Of a DNA stretch of 64,000 nt, positions 7,947 to 16,813 are shown piece after piece (within the stretch, counting starts at the first letter, position 1; the number at the start of each line of letters is the position of its first letter). The notes under the pieces are model-generated. The model searched no databases and was not told the DNA's origin. It saw nothing but the letters and a program-made list of their open reading frames with translations. The position numbers and the translations under genes are program-made. Origin of the DNA: Streptomyces sp. TLI_105 (lineage in GTDB: Bacteria; Actinomycetota; Actinomycetes; Streptomycetales; Streptomycetaceae). The stretch covers positions 4,694,501 to 4,758,500 of the forward strand of contig NZ_FNSM01000001.1 of NCBI RefSeq assembly GCF_900105415.1, given 5' to 3'.

Positions 7947-9214
7947 GCGGTCACGGTAGGGCGTGCGGCGGCGTTCGTGGCCGGCACCGTGTAGTCCGCG
8001 AGCGGGACCGCGTTGGCCGCCGACTGGATGCCGTCGCGGATCTTCTTCGCGATGAGGTTCTTCCAGGGGGTCTTCGGCAGCGTCCGCACCATGAGCATGC
8101 GCAGGGCGATCTTCCACTTCGAGCCGACGGTCATCTCCTTGACGAAGCCCTCCGCCATGCGCTGGTTCTGCTCCACGCCGGGCCGCATGTGCTGTTCGTA
8201 GCGGGCGAAGGCCACGGTGTGGTCGCCGCCCGCCCGGGCCAGTTCGCCCGCCAGGACGTAGGCGCCGATGAGGGCGAGGCCGGTGCCCTGGCCGGAGGCG
8301 GGGGAGGAGCAGTGGGCGGCGTCGCCGAGGAGGACGACGCGGCCGGTGGACCAACGGTCCATCTCCACGAGGGACATGGAGTCGAGGTAGAAGTCGTCGG
8401 CGGCCGCCGCGTGTCCGAGGAGCCGGGGGATCTCCCAGCCGTCGCCCGCGAAGGTGTCGGTGAGCAGGCGCTTCTGGGCGGTGACGTCCCGGTGGTCGTG
8501 GGGGAGTTCCTGGGGCGAGGAGAAGATGAAGAGGTTCTTGGCGTCGGTCTCGCCGGCGGAGCTGTAGACGCAGAGCAGCTTCCCGGGGAGCGCGTGGTAG
8601 GTCTCCCAGCGGTCCAGGCCCAGGTGGTTGGGGGCCGTGAAGATGGAGATGTACGCGCCGAGGTGGCGCTTGAACCGCTCCTCCGGGCCGAAGGCGAGCC
8701 GCCGGGTGTTCGAGTGGAGTCCGTCGGCGCCGACGACCAGGTCGAAGCGGCGGACGGTGCCGCTCTCGAAGGTGACGGTGACGCCGGCCGTGTCTTCGGG
8801 GTCGTCCGCGATGTCGGCGATCGAGTCGCCGAAGACGTACTCGACGTCCTCGCGGGTCCGGTCGTACAGGATGCGGGCGAGCTCGCCGCGCATGATCTCG
8901 TCGTCCTCCTCGACGCGGCCGCCGAAGATGTCGGCGGGCAGTTCGCCGATGGTGCGGCCGGCGTCGTCGACGTACGAACCGCCGCGCATGTCGGTGGAGT
9001 TGGCGCGGATCTCGTCGAGGACGCCCATCCGGCGGCAGACCTCGATCGCGGTGCCGCGGATGTCGACCTTGTAGCCGCCGGTGCGGAGTTCGGGGGCGCG
9101 CTCGACGACGGTGGGGACGAAGCCGTAGCGGTGCAGCCAGAGGGCGAGGGCGGGGCCGGCGATCGAGGCGCCGGAGATCAGGACGGTCTTGGCGGTCTTC
9201 GTGGTGCTGGTCAT
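7943..9214 (-). CDS. FAD-dependent monooxygenase (aromatic hydroxylase/TetX-like)
   Basis: 423 residues, class A flavoprotein hydroxylase. It has an N-terminal Rossmann motif 'VLISGASIAGPALALWL', a middle 'DLVVGADGLHSNTRR' (DG motif) and the FAD-ribityl motif 'GRVVLLGDAAHCSSPASGQG'. Such enzymes insert one oxygen atom into aromatic or polycyclic substrates using NAD(P)H. ATG 9214 is chosen for its AAGGAG site; the frame extends upstream without one. It is coupled to the PdxH-like gene downstream. Repeated elements upstream (9262-9307) suggest its own regulator, which is not adjacent. The substrate is unknown; detoxification is a plausible role. Confidence 0.88.
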   Translation of the reverse strand: MTSTTKTAKTVLISGASIAGPALALWLHRYGFVPTVVERAPELRTGGYKVDIRGTAIEVCRRMGVLDEIRANSTDMRGGSYVDDAGRTIGELPADIFGGRVEEDDEIMRGELARILYDRTREDVEYVFGDSIADIADDPEDTAGVTVTFESGTVRRFDLVVGADGLHSNTRRLAFGPEERFKRHLGAYISIFTAPNHLGLDRWETYHALPGKLLCVYSSAGETDAKNLFIFSSPQELPHDHRDVTAQKRLLTDTFAGDGWEIPRLLGHAAAADDFYLDSMSLVEMDRWSTGRVVLLGDAAHCSSPASGQGTGLALIGAYVLAGELARAGGDHTVAFARYEQHMRPGVEQNQRMAEGFVKEMTVGSKWKIALRMLMVRTLPKTPWKNLIAKKIRDGIQSAANAVPLADYTVPATNAAARPTVTA

Positions 9215-9261
9215 GGCAGGACTCCTTGTCCGGTGTCTGCGGGCCGTTCCCCTGCCCGCAG

Positions 9262-9307
9262 ACATGACTATACGGATGTCCTACACGCTTGTCTATGACG
9301 CTTGTAT
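9262..9307 (-). promoter_or_regulatory. Repeat-containing promoter region of the FAD monooxygenase gene
   Basis: Read on the minus strand, the 46 bp carries two direct copies of ACAAGCGT about 13-14 bp apart inside an outer inverted pair CTATAC...GTATAG. One copy also forms ACA-N4-TGT. The block is AT-richer than its surroundings and sits 50-95 bp upstream of the start codon, consistent with operator plus promoter. Confidence 0.45.
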
Positions 9308-9326
9308 AGATCTTTCCGGTGGTCGG

Positions 9327-10490
9327 TCAGGCGCGGGCGAGGACCACCGTCCCCGAGGAGCAGAACCAGCCCCCCGTCCCCGACGCCACCGCCAGCTCCG
9401 GCAGCGAGCCGTCCGGCCGGCGCACCTGGAGCCCCGGCGCCTCCCCGCGCAGCTGCCGCACCGCCTCCACGAGCAGGAACAGGCCCCGCATCCCCGGGTG
9501 GCAGGCCGAGAGCCCGCCGCCGTCCGTGTTCACCGGCAGCCGGTCCTTCTCCTGGACGAACGCCCCGCCCTCGCCCTTCGCGCAGAAGCCCAGGTCCTCC
9601 AGGGTCACCAGGGTCATGTAGGTGAAGGCGTCGTAGATCTCGGCGAGGTCGACGTCGGCGGGCCGGACGCCCGCCCGCTCGAAGGCCAGCCGGCCGCTGA
9701 CGGCCGCCGGGGAGACCGTGAAGTCCTCCCACTCCGACATCGTGGTGTGCGAGGCGTGCTCACCCGTGCCGAGCACCCAGACCGGGGCCTTGCGGCAGTC
9801 CTGGACGTACTCCTCGGCCACGAGCAGCACCGCGCAGCCGCCGTCGCTGCGGATGCAGCAGTGCAGCTTGGTGAACGGGTCCGCGATCATCGGCCCGTCC
9901 AGGACGTCGTCGACGGTGATCGGCTCGCGGAACATCGCCTCCGGGTTGAGCGCCGCGTTCGCCCGCGCCCGGACGGCCACCTCCGCGAGCTGCTCCAGGG
10001 TCGTGCCGTACTCGTGCATGTGACGACGGGCGGCCATCGCGTACTTGGCGATCAGGGTGTGCCCGTACGGGACCTCGAACTGGAGCGGGCCGCGCGAGCC
10101 GAAGGAGAGGTTCGAGGTGCGGCGCCGGGCGCGGATGTCGGCGCGGGCGGTGGAGCCGTACACCAGCAGGACCGCGTTCGCGTGACCGGCGGCGACGGCG
10201 TCGGCGGCGTGCGCGGCCATGACCTCCCAGGTGGCCCCGCCGACGGCGGTCGAGTCCACCCAGCGGGGGCGCAGGCCCAGGTACTCGGCGACCTCGACCG
10301 GGGCGAGCGTGCCGAGGCCCGCCGAGGCCAGGCCGTCGATCAGCGAGCGGTCGAGGCCGCTGTCCGCGAGGGCGCGACGGGCGGCCTGGGCGTGCAGGGC
10401 GTAGGGGGTGGCCTCGTCGACCCGGCCGCAGTCGGAGAGGGAGACGCCGACGACGGCGACGCGGCGGGAGCTGCGTGTGGTGGTGGGCAT
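9327..10490 (-). CDS. Thiolase-family lipid-transfer protein (acetyl-CoA acetyltransferase-like, Ltp type)
   Basis: 387 residues. The thiolase fold begins 'RVAVVGVSLSDCGRV', and the family markers 'HMHEYGTT', 'AEIYDAFTYMTLVTLEDLGFC' and 'NTDGGGLSACHPGMRG' are those of actinobacterial Ltp/SCP2-thiolase-like proteins from sterol side-chain degradation. The position of the classical nucleophilic Cys appears as 'GGATWEVM', so simple thiolysis is doubtful and retro-aldol or carbon-carbon lyase chemistry is possible. It diverges from an acyl-CoA dehydrogenase gene, with two regulon palindromes between them. It resembles the thiolase at 20725-21867. Confidence 0.82.
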   Translation of the reverse strand: MPTTTRSSRRVAVVGVSLSDCGRVDEATPYALHAQAARRALADSGLDRSLIDGLASAGLGTLAPVEVAEYLGLRPRWVDSTAVGGATWEVMAAHAADAVAAGHANAVLLVYGSTARADIRARRRTSNLSFGSRGPLQFEVPYGHTLIAKYAMAARRHMHEYGTTLEQLAEVAVRARANAALNPEAMFREPITVDDVLDGPMIADPFTKLHCCIRSDGGCAVLLVAEEYVQDCRKAPVWVLGTGEHASHTTMSEWEDFTVSPAAVSGRLAFERAGVRPADVDLAEIYDAFTYMTLVTLEDLGFCAKGEGGAFVQEKDRLPVNTDGGGLSACHPGMRGLFLLVEAVRQLRGEAPGLQVRRPDGSLPELAVASGTGGWFCSSGTVVLARA

Positions 10491-10494
10491 GAAT

Positions 10495-10509
10495 CTGACG
10501 GTACATCAG
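10495..10509. promoter_or_regulatory. Regulon palindrome, site 1 (CTGACG-GTA-CATCAG)
   Basis: 15-bp inverted repeat immediately upstream of the minus-strand thiolase start (10490); it matches the shared consensus CTGAYG-N3-CRTCAG. Confidence 0.75.
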
Positions 10510-10565
10510 ATTTCCTGAATCGGGACCGGCGCCTCTCTGGGCAACCGACCCCACGCCGCCCTAGC

Positions 10566-10580
10566 ATGACGCACCGTCAG
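10566..10580. promoter_or_regulatory. Regulon palindrome, site 2 (ATGACG-CAC-CGTCAG)
   Basis: Copy of the shared palindrome with one changed outer base, 16 bp before the acyl-CoA dehydrogenase start. It lies 71 bp from site 1 in the same divergent promoter region. Confidence 0.75.
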
Positions 10581-10596
10581 ATACGGAGGGAGCTCC

Positions 10597-11775
10597 ATGG
10601 ACACCTCGCCATCCGCCCCGTCGGCGGAACCGCTCACCGAGGAGCAGCAGGGGATCCGCCGCGCCCTGCGGGACCTGCTCGCCGAACGGGCCGGATCGCA
10701 CGGGAACCACGCGACCACCGCGGCCGAGGGAGACGACACCGCGCTCTGGACCCGCGCGACCGGCACCCTCGGCCTCGCCGGACTCACCCTCCCCGAGGAG
10801 TACGGAGGCGCCGGCCGCGGCCCCGTCGAGCTCGCCCTCGCCTGCGAGGAGACCGGCCGCGCCCTCGCCCCCTCCCCGCTCCTCGCCACCACCGTCCTCG
10901 CCGCCCCGCTCCTCACCGCCCTCGGCACCCCCGCCCAGCGCGCCGAACTCCTCCCGCGCGTCGCCGACTCCACCCTCACCTGCGCCCTCGCCGCCCCCTC
11001 CGGCATCGCCCTCGCCCTCGGCCTCACCGGCGACAACACCGACGGCGACTGGTCGGGCGGCGGCCGGGCCGGCGGCATCCAGGCCGCGCGCGCGGCGGAC
11101 GGCGGCTGGCGCCTCTACGGCGAGGCCGCCCAGGTCATCGACGGGCACAGCGCCGGACTGCTCCTCGTCGCCGCCCACGCCGGCGGCTTCGCCCGCAGCC
11201 GTACGCTCCTCTTCCTCGTCCCCGCGGACGCCCCCGGACTCGTACGGACCCGGCAGCCCGCCCTCGACCCCACCCGGCCCCGGGCCACCGTCCAGTTCCG
11301 GGACACCGGCGCCGAGCTCCTCGGCGAGGAACCGGCCGACGTCCTCGGCGCCCTCGCCGCCACCGGCCGAGCCGCCGCCGTGATGCTGGCCGCCGAGGCC
11401 GTCGGCGCCGCCGCGGCCGCCCTCGACCACGCCGTCGAGCACCTCGGCTCCCGCGAACGGCCCGGCCGCCCCGCCGGCCCCGTCCACGCCGCCCGGCACC
11501 GCCTCGCCGACCTCTGCGTCCAGGTCGGGACGGCCCGCTCGCTGACCTACTGCGCGGCCCGCGAACCCGGCCCCGGACCCGACGGCGGACCGCTCGCCCT
11601 CGCCCACGCCCTGGAGGCGCTGCGCGCCACCGCCGAGGAGTCCCTCGCCCGGGAGGAGGAGGGACACCCGTACTTCGAGCGGGCCGCCTCCGACGAACTG
11701 CTCTTCGGCCCCGCCCGCCGGCTGCGCGCCCGGGCGGCGGAACGGACCGGACTCTTCGGAGAGGAGGCGGCGTAG
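10597..11775 (+). CDS. Acyl-CoA dehydrogenase family protein, catalytic C-terminus degenerate
   Basis: 392 residues. The N-terminal helical domain 'LTEEQQGIRRALRDLLAER', 'GLAGLTLPEEYGGAGRGPVELALACEETGRALAPSPL' and the C-terminal 'ERAASDELLFGPARR' are acyl-CoA dehydrogenase signatures. The usual C-terminal block with the catalytic Glu and the 'QxxGGxGF' FAD loop is missing: 'EALRATAEESLAREEEGHPYFERA' is shorter than in active enzymes. Mycobacterial sterol FadE proteins work as hetero-oligomers in which one subunit is incomplete, so this may be such a partner. GGAGGGAG precedes the start. It is followed directly by the Ddn-type gene. Confidence 0.85.
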   Translation: MDTSPSAPSAEPLTEEQQGIRRALRDLLAERAGSHGNHATTAAEGDDTALWTRATGTLGLAGLTLPEEYGGAGRGPVELALACEETGRALAPSPLLATTVLAAPLLTALGTPAQRAELLPRVADSTLTCALAAPSGIALALGLTGDNTDGDWSGGGRAGGIQAARAADGGWRLYGEAAQVIDGHSAGLLLVAAHAGGFARSRTLLFLVPADAPGLVRTRQPALDPTRPRATVQFRDTGAELLGEEPADVLGALAATGRAAAVMLAAEAVGAAAAALDHAVEHLGSRERPGRPAGPVHAARHRLADLCVQVGTARSLTYCAAREPGPGPDGGPLALAHALEALRATAEESLAREEEGHPYFERAASDELLFGPARRLRARAAERTGLFGEEAA

Positions 11776-12246
11776 ATGCCCACCGGACGGAAGCTCGTGC
11801 AGAAGGTGTCCTCGACCCGGACCTTCGCCAAGGTCGCCCCGCGCGTCATCCCGGCCATGGACCGGGCCGTGCACCGGCTGACCAGGGGAAAAGTGCTGCT
11901 CAGCGCACGGATGCTGCCCGGCGTGATCCTCACCGCCCGGGGCGCGAGGAGCGGCCGGCCGCGGGTCACCCCGCTCGCCTGCATGCCCGAGGGGGACGGC
12001 CGCTGGCTCCTCGTCGGCTCCAACTTCGGCCGCCCGGGCCACCCCGCCTGGACGGCGAACCTGCTCGCCCATCCGGACGTCGAGATCAACTGGCGGGGCG
12101 AGGACGTGCCCGTACGGGCGGAGCTGCTCGCGGGCGAGGAACGGGCGGCGGCCTGGAAGGCGGCGCTGGAGTTCTGGCCGCCGTACGCCACGTACCAGGC
12201 ACGGATCGAGCGCGAGATCCGGCTCTTCCGCCTCACGCGCAGATAG
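11776..12246 (+). CDS. Nitroreductase-family deazaflavin (F420)-dependent oxidoreductase (Ddn-like)
   Basis: 156 residues, split-barrel F420-binding protein of the Ddn/FDOR-A type. Visible landmarks are 'LLSARMLPGVILTARGARSGRPRVTPL', 'WLLVGSNFGRPGHPAWTANLLAHPDVEI' and 'FWPPYATYQARIEREI'. It begins at the base after the acyl-CoA dehydrogenase stop, so the two are one operon under regulon site 2. Family members reduce unsaturated or quinone substrates with reduced F420; fbiC for F420 synthesis lies in the same window. The true substrate is unknown. Confidence 0.88.
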   Translation: MPTGRKLVQKVSSTRTFAKVAPRVIPAMDRAVHRLTRGKVLLSARMLPGVILTARGARSGRPRVTPLACMPEGDGRWLLVGSNFGRPGHPAWTANLLAHPDVEINWRGEDVPVRAELLAGEERAAAWKAALEFWPPYATYQARIEREIRLFRLTRR

Positions 12247-12389
12247 CGGCCGCACCGCGCCGGGCCGGGGCGGCCACCGGCACGTCACAGCGCCCGGACA
12301 CGGCGACGCCGACGGCGGTCCCGGCCCCGGTCTCGCGGGGGCGGGTCGCCGTCGGCGTCGAGGACAGGACGGGTGAAGGAGGGCCGGCG

Positions 12390-13037
12390 CTACCTGGTCG
12401 GCTTCTTGCCGGTGATGCCCAGGTGTACCAACAGGGCCAGGTTCGGCTTGAGTTCGGCCTGCTTCACGCCCCAGGTCTGGAAGCCCTTCTGGTGGCCGGC
12501 GACCGAGGCCAGCATCGCCACCAGGGAGCCGGCCATCGCGGCGGGGCTGACGTCCTTGTCGACCTTGCCCTTGCTCTGGAGCTCCTTCACCGCGTCCGTG
12601 AGGGAGTTGGTGACCGAGTTCAGGATCTTCATGCGGATCTTGTAGAACCGCTTGTCGCCCTCGGCGGCGCCGAGGTCCACGACCCGCAGGATCGCGTCGT
12701 GCTTCCGCCAGAAGTCCAGGAATCCCTCGACGAGTTCCTCCGAGGTCTGCCATCCGGCCTTGCCGACCCAGGAGCGACCGCTGACCAGCTCGGTCAACGC
12801 GGCGCCCTCCTTGGCCATTTCCTCCGCGATCTCGAGGACCGCTCCCTCGACGTCCGGGAAGTACTGATAGAACGTCGCGGGTGAAGTACCCGCCTTCCGG
12901 GCCACATCGATGACCTTGACGTCCCGGTAGGGCGAGGAGCTGAGCATCTCACCGAGGCAGTCGAGCAGCTTCTGCCGCGTCGCCTGACCGCGTCGTCCGG
13001 CCACGCGGCCGTCGACGGTGCGTACTTGTCCTGTCAT
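12390..13037 (-). CDS. TetR family transcriptional regulator, candidate regulator of the CoA-catabolism regulon
   Basis: 215 residues. HTH domain: 'TRQKLLDCLGEMLSSSPYRDVKVIDVARKAGTSPATFYQYFPDVEG' spans about residues 20-66. The C-terminal domain is helical and ends in a basic 'GITGKKPTR'. It is the only TetR gene inside the stretch of palindrome-controlled genes. A degenerate copy of the palindrome (13031-13045) overlaps its start codon, hinting at autoregulation. That it controls the regulon is an inference. It is convergent with the Ddn-type gene; the 143 bp between them hold nothing recognisable. Confidence 0.88.
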   Translation of the reverse strand: MTGQVRTVDGRVAGRRGQATRQKLLDCLGEMLSSSPYRDVKVIDVARKAGTSPATFYQYFPDVEGAVLEIAEEMAKEGAALTELVSGRSWVGKAGWQTSEELVEGFLDFWRKHDAILRVVDLGAAEGDKRFYKIRMKILNSVTNSLTDAVKELQSKGKVDKDVSPAAMAGSLVAMLASVAGHQKGFQTWGVKQAELKPNLALLVHLGITGKKPTR

Positions 13038-13045
13038 GCCGTCAG
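13031..13045. promoter_or_regulatory. Degenerate regulon-like palindrome over the TetR start
   Basis: On the minus strand it reads CTGACGGCATGACAG. The left half matches the regulon consensus; the right half deviates at two positions. It overlaps the TetR start codon. Weak evidence for autoregulation. Confidence 0.3.
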
Positions 13046-13288
13046 CTTACCGAGGGGGGATCAGCGCGCGATTCGGCCGACTGCAAATGGGGTGCACCCC
13101 CGGCACACCGCCGTTCCGCGAGGTCGACGCGGGTGCGTGGCCCGAGGGCACAGGGGCGGTATCGAGCCAGTGCCGGACGCCGGGGTCGGACGCGGCTCCC
13201 GGCACGGTGCCGGACGCGGTGCCGGACGTGCCGGCGGCGCCCGGGGCCGATCGAGGCCGGCGCGGGGAGTCCCGTACCCGAATAGGCT

Positions 13289-13321
13289 TATGGACAGGCT
13301 GTGGACAAGGCCGGTGGACAA
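13289..13321 (+). other. Cluster of three DnaA-box-like sequences
   Basis: TATGGACAG, TGTGGACAA (exact complement of the Streptomyces box TTGTCCACA) and GGTGGACAA occur in the same orientation within 33 bp. They lie in the 377-bp gap 13038-13414 between the TetR and VOC genes; apart from the degenerate palindrome, nothing else is seen in that gap. This is too small for an origin; it could titrate DnaA or be chance. Confidence 0.35.
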
Positions 13322-13414
13322 CTCAAGCGCCACAAGGGCTCCGACCCGCCGAATCGCCCCTTTGTTCGCATCTCGGGGCGTGCGGGGCCGCCCCCGCAGC
13401 CCTAGCGTGGGGAC

Positions 13415-14206
13415 ATGGCCGTACGTACTGAGGGCACCCCCTGCTGGGTGGACGCACAGCTTCCCGACCTCGAGGCGGGCAAGCGTTTCTACGGCGAGCT
13501 CTTCGGCTGGACCTTCGACCCCGACCGCGACGAGGCCCTCCTCGACGGCCGCCGGGTCGCCGGACTCGTCCCCAAGCGGGACGGGCGCATGCCCACCACC
13601 TGGACCCTCTACCTCGCCACCGAGAACGCAGGCACCCTCGCCACCCGGATCAAGGCCGCCGGCGGACAGATGGTCATGGAGCCCTACCCCGTCGGCCCGT
13701 TCGGCGTCTACGCCCTCGCCGCCGACCCCGGCGGCGCGGTCTTCGGCCTCCGCCAGGAGGGCGACGACGACGGCTTCGAGGTCACGGACGAGCCGGGGAC
13801 CTTCTGCTGGATGGAGGTCTACACCCGCCGTCCCGACGCCGTCGACACCTTCTACGCCACCGTCTTCGGCTACCTCGGCCGCCAGGCCGACGCCGCCGAG
13901 GAGGGCAGGGACGCCGACTTCGACTACCGCGTCTGGTCCCCGCCCGGCTCCCGGCCCGGCGGCGCCGACGCCTTCGGCGGGCGAGCCGTCATCACCGACG
14001 ACTTCCCCGCCGAGATGCCCGGCCACGTCCTCGTGCACTTCGCCGTCGCCGACTGCGACGAGGCCTGCGAGACCACCGTCCGGCTCGGCGGCCGGATCGC
14101 CACCCCGGCCTTCGACTCCCCGCACGGCCGCGTCGCCGTCCTCCACGACAACCAGGGCGCCCGCTTCGCCGTCCGCGCGGAGCCGAAACCATCCGCTACG
14201 GACTGA
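13415..14206 (+). CDS. VOC family protein with two glyoxalase-like domains
   Basis: 263 residues built of two vicinal-oxygen-chelate modules. The first ('PCWVDAQLPDLEAGKRFYGELFGWTF') covers about residues 8-118 and the second ('FCWMEVYTRRPDAVDTFYATVFGY') about 128-258. Each keeps the 'FYxxxFGW' helix typical of the CFP32/SCO-type two-domain proteins of actinomycetes. Some relatives are hydroxylase-like proteins of antibiotic clusters, but most have no known activity. It stands alone, reading away from the TetR gene and upstream of the kinase. Confidence 0.85.
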   Translation: MAVRTEGTPCWVDAQLPDLEAGKRFYGELFGWTFDPDRDEALLDGRRVAGLVPKRDGRMPTTWTLYLATENAGTLATRIKAAGGQMVMEPYPVGPFGVYALAADPGGAVFGLRQEGDDDGFEVTDEPGTFCWMEVYTRRPDAVDTFYATVFGYLGRQADAAEEGRDADFDYRVWSPPGSRPGGADAFGGRAVITDDFPAEMPGHVLVHFAVADCDEACETTVRLGGRIATPAFDSPHGRVAVLHDNQGARFAVRAEPKPSATD

Positions 14207-14368
14207 TCCGTCCCCGGCCGTACCGGCCGGTGCACCCCGTACCGCAGCACCCCGTTATGACGTGTGACACCCCGATCCGCCCCCGGGTTCGCAACCAGGC
14301 CCTCGGACAGGAAGAATCAGGGCCACGGGGCCGTACCCTCATGGCCCGTACGGGGAGGTGGCAGGCAA

Positions 14369-16783
14369 GTGGAACAGCTGACGCAGCACGACCCGAGACG
14401 CATCGGGCCCTTCGAGGTGCTGGGCCGGCTCGGCGCGGGCGGAATGGGCCTGGTCTATCTCGCGCGCTCGGCCTCGGGCCGGCGCGTGGCGATCAAGACC
14501 GTGCGCACGGAGCTCGCGGAGGACCAGCTGTTCCGGGTCCGCTTCACCCGGGAGGTGGAGGCCGCCCGGGCGGTCTCCGGCTTCTACACGGCCGCCGTCG
14601 TCGACGCCGACCCGCGCGCCGCCGTGCCCTGGCTGGCCACCGCCTATGTGCCGGCGCCCTCCCTCGAAGAGATAGTGAACGAGTGCGGGCCGCTCCCGGC
14701 CCAGGCCGTCCGCTGGCTCGCCGCGGGCGTCGCCGAGGCCCTGCAGTCCATCCACGGCGCGGGCCTGGTCCACCGCGACCTCAAGCCGTCCAACGTCCTC
14801 GTCGTCGAGGACGGCCCCCGGGTGATCGACTTCGGCATCGCGTCCGGCGTCTCCAACACACGGCTGACGATGACCAACGTCGCCGTGGGCACGCCCGCCT
14901 ACATGTCGCCCGAGCAGGCCCGCGACTCGCGCAGCGTCACCGGTGCCAGCGACGTCTTCTCGCTGGGCTCGATGCTGGTCTTCGCCGCCACCGGCCACGC
15001 GCCCTTCCACGGCGCCAACCCGGTCGAGACCGTCTTCATGCTGCTCCGCGAGGGCCCCGACCTGGAGGGCCTGCCCGAGGAGCTGCGGCCCCTCATCGAG
15101 TCCTGCATGCAGATGGACGTCACCCGCCGGCCCACCCCGGCCGACCTCCAGGCGCAGCTCGCCCCGCACCTCTTCGGCCCCGGCAGCGACGACAGCGGCA
15201 CGGCCTCCGCCTGGCTGCCGCAGAGCGCCACCGCCATGATCGAGCACCGCCGCGGCGGTGGCCGCCAGCTGCCCGCCCCGGTGGCGCCGCCGCGGCCCCC
15301 GGCGGACCCGCCGGGCCCCCGCCCCGACCCCCGCTTCCCGGAGCGGGCGCCGGAGCACGCGCCCGTCGGCGGCCGGCACGCCGGTCCCGCCGAGAGCGCG
15401 GGCGGCCCCGTGCGCCTCGGCGGTGCGACCGTGCCGATCGGCCCCGGCCCCCGGGTCGCCGACACCCGGGCGGCGCTCGCCGTCGGCCGGGGCACCGACG
15501 CGGGCCCCGCGACCGGCTGGATCCGCCCGCCCGGCGGCGGCCCGCACGGAGCCGAGCAGGCTCCGCAGCAGGGCTCCCGTCCCGCGTCGGTGCCCTCGCA
15601 GGGCACCGACCAGACGGCGGCCCCGCAGCCCCCGCCGGAGCCCGGCCACTGGCGGCCCTGGCGCTTCCGGATGTCGAACGACGTGTGGGGCACCCCGGTC
15701 GTCGACGGCGACCTGCTGTACGTGACCTCCTTCGAGGTGCACGCCCTGGACACGGGGAGCGGCCGGCGCCAGTTCAAGACCCGGGACGTGGCCTGGTCGA
15801 TGGCCGTCGCCTCGGGCCGCATCCACGCCTCCGACGGCCCGACCCTGTACGCCCTCGACGCCACCGACGGCGGCGAGCGCTGGCGGCTGCACACGGACGC
15901 CTGGGTGTACTCGCTGAAGGTCGACCGGGGCACGGTCGTCACCGGCACGCGCGGCGGCGGGGTGCAGGGCTGGGAGGCCTCCAACGGCGCCAAGCTGTGG
16001 GAGCTCACCGGCGCGCAGACCGACTTCGAGACCCCGGAGGCGGGGCCCGCCGTGCACGGCGACACCGTGTACGTGTGGCGGGACGCCCGGCTCCAGGCCC
16101 TCGACGCCCGCACGGGCGTGGAGCGCTGGTCGTACCCGATCGGCGACGCGGCCTCCTGTGCCAACGTGCCGGTGCGGGTGGCCCCGGCCGAGGACGGCTG
16201 CGTGTACGTCTCCGCCGGGACCCGGGTCCTGTCGATCGACATCGCCGGCGGGCACGTCCGCTGGCACTTCGAGGCGCCGGCGGTCTTCCTCTCCCCGCCC
16301 GCCTTCGCGCCGGGACCGGCCGTCACGGGCGGCGGGGTGTACCTCTCGGACCACCTCGGCACCGTGTACGCCCTCGACGCCACCACCGGCCAGGACCGCT
16401 GGCGGATCGCGACCGAGCCGCGCCAGTCCGCCGAGCCGGTGCTCGTCGCCGACGGCAACGTCCACGTCGGCAGCGGCAGCGCGCTCTACACGCTCGACGC
16501 GGTCACCGGCACGCCCCGGTGGCGGTTCGCGGCGGGCGGCGAGCTGGTCGGCTCCCCGGTCGTCGCCGACGGCCGGGTGCACTTCGGTTCCGCCGACCAC
16601 GTCCTGTACACCCTGGACGCGACCGGCGGGCAGCTCCGCTGGAAGCTCGCCACGGGCGGCGAGATCACCGGCTCGCCGGTGGCCAAGGGCGGGGTCGTGT
16701 ACGCGTGCAGCAAGGACCGCTGCGTGTACGCGCTCGACGCGGCCAAGGGCACGGCGACGGGCAGGGGCGCCGCGGCGCGCTGA
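14369..16783 (+). CDS. Ser/Thr protein kinase with C-terminal PQQ-type beta-propeller
   Basis: 804 residues. The kinase domain spans about residues 12-272: Gly-rich loop '[14 protein letters not shown]' (19-32), Lys43 in 'VAIK', catalytic 'HRDLKPSN' (135-142, Asp137), 'DFG' at 154 and '[11 protein letters not shown]'. A Pro-rich linker (about 300-425) leads to a propeller of repeated 'YALDAxTGxxRW' blades in the last 370 residues. No transmembrane helix is visible, unlike PknB-type receptors, so the propeller probably stays in the cytoplasm as a binding domain. GTG 14369 is chosen because GGGAGG lies about 12 bases upstream and because homologous kinases start at this point ('[17 protein letters not shown]'). 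Confidence 0.92.
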   Translation: MEQLTQHDPRRIGPFEVLGRLGAGGMGLVYLARSASGRRVAIKTVRTELAEDQLFRVRFTREVEAARAVSGFYTAAVVDADPRAAVPWLATAYVPAPSLEEIVNECGPLPAQAVRWLAAGVAEALQSIHGAGLVHRDLKPSNVLVVEDGPRVIDFGIASGVSNTRLTMTNVAVGTPAYMSPEQARDSRSVTGASDVFSLGSMLVFAATGHAPFHGANPVETVFMLLREGPDLEGLPEELRPLIESCMQMDVTRRPTPADLQAQLAPHLFGPGSDDSGTASAWLPQSATAMIEHRRGGGRQLPAPVAPPRPPADPPGPRPDPRFPERAPEHAPVGGRHAGPAESAGGPVRLGGATVPIGPGPRVADTRAALAVGRGTDAGPATGWIRPPGGGPHGAEQAPQQGSRPASVPSQGTDQTAAPQPPPEPGHWRPWRFRMSNDVWGTPVVDGDLLYVTSFEVHALDTGSGRRQFKTRDVAWSMAVASGRIHASDGPTLYALDATDGGERWRLHTDAWVYSLKVDRGTVVTGTRGGGVQGWEASNGAKLWELTGAQTDFETPEAGPAVHGDTVYVWRDARLQALDARTGVERWSYPIGDAASCANVPVRVAPAEDGCVYVSAGTRVLSIDIAGGHVRWHFEAPAVFLSPPAFAPGPAVTGGGVYLSDHLGTVYALDATTGQDRWRIATEPRQSAEPVLVADGNVHVGSGSALYTLDAVTGTPRWRFAAGGELVGSPVVADGRVHFGSADHVLYTLDATGGQLRWKLATGGEITGSPVAKGGVVYACSKDRCVYALDAAKGTATGRGAAAR

Positions 16784-16813
16784 ACACCGGGGGCGCGCTG
16801 ACGCCGCGGGGCG

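Noticed and set aside
8013..9298. Plus-strand frames opposite the FAD monooxygenase
   Set aside because: Val/Gly/Ala-rich antisense translation; the minus-strand flavoprotein motifs are decisive.
9189..12884. A 1231-codon plus-strand frame
   Set aside because: It crosses several opposite-strand genes with obvious domains and has the Arg/Pro-rich look of a shadow frame.
13289..13321. Replication origin
   Set aside because: Only three box-like sites; no dnaA/dnaN genes and no AT-rich unwinding region.
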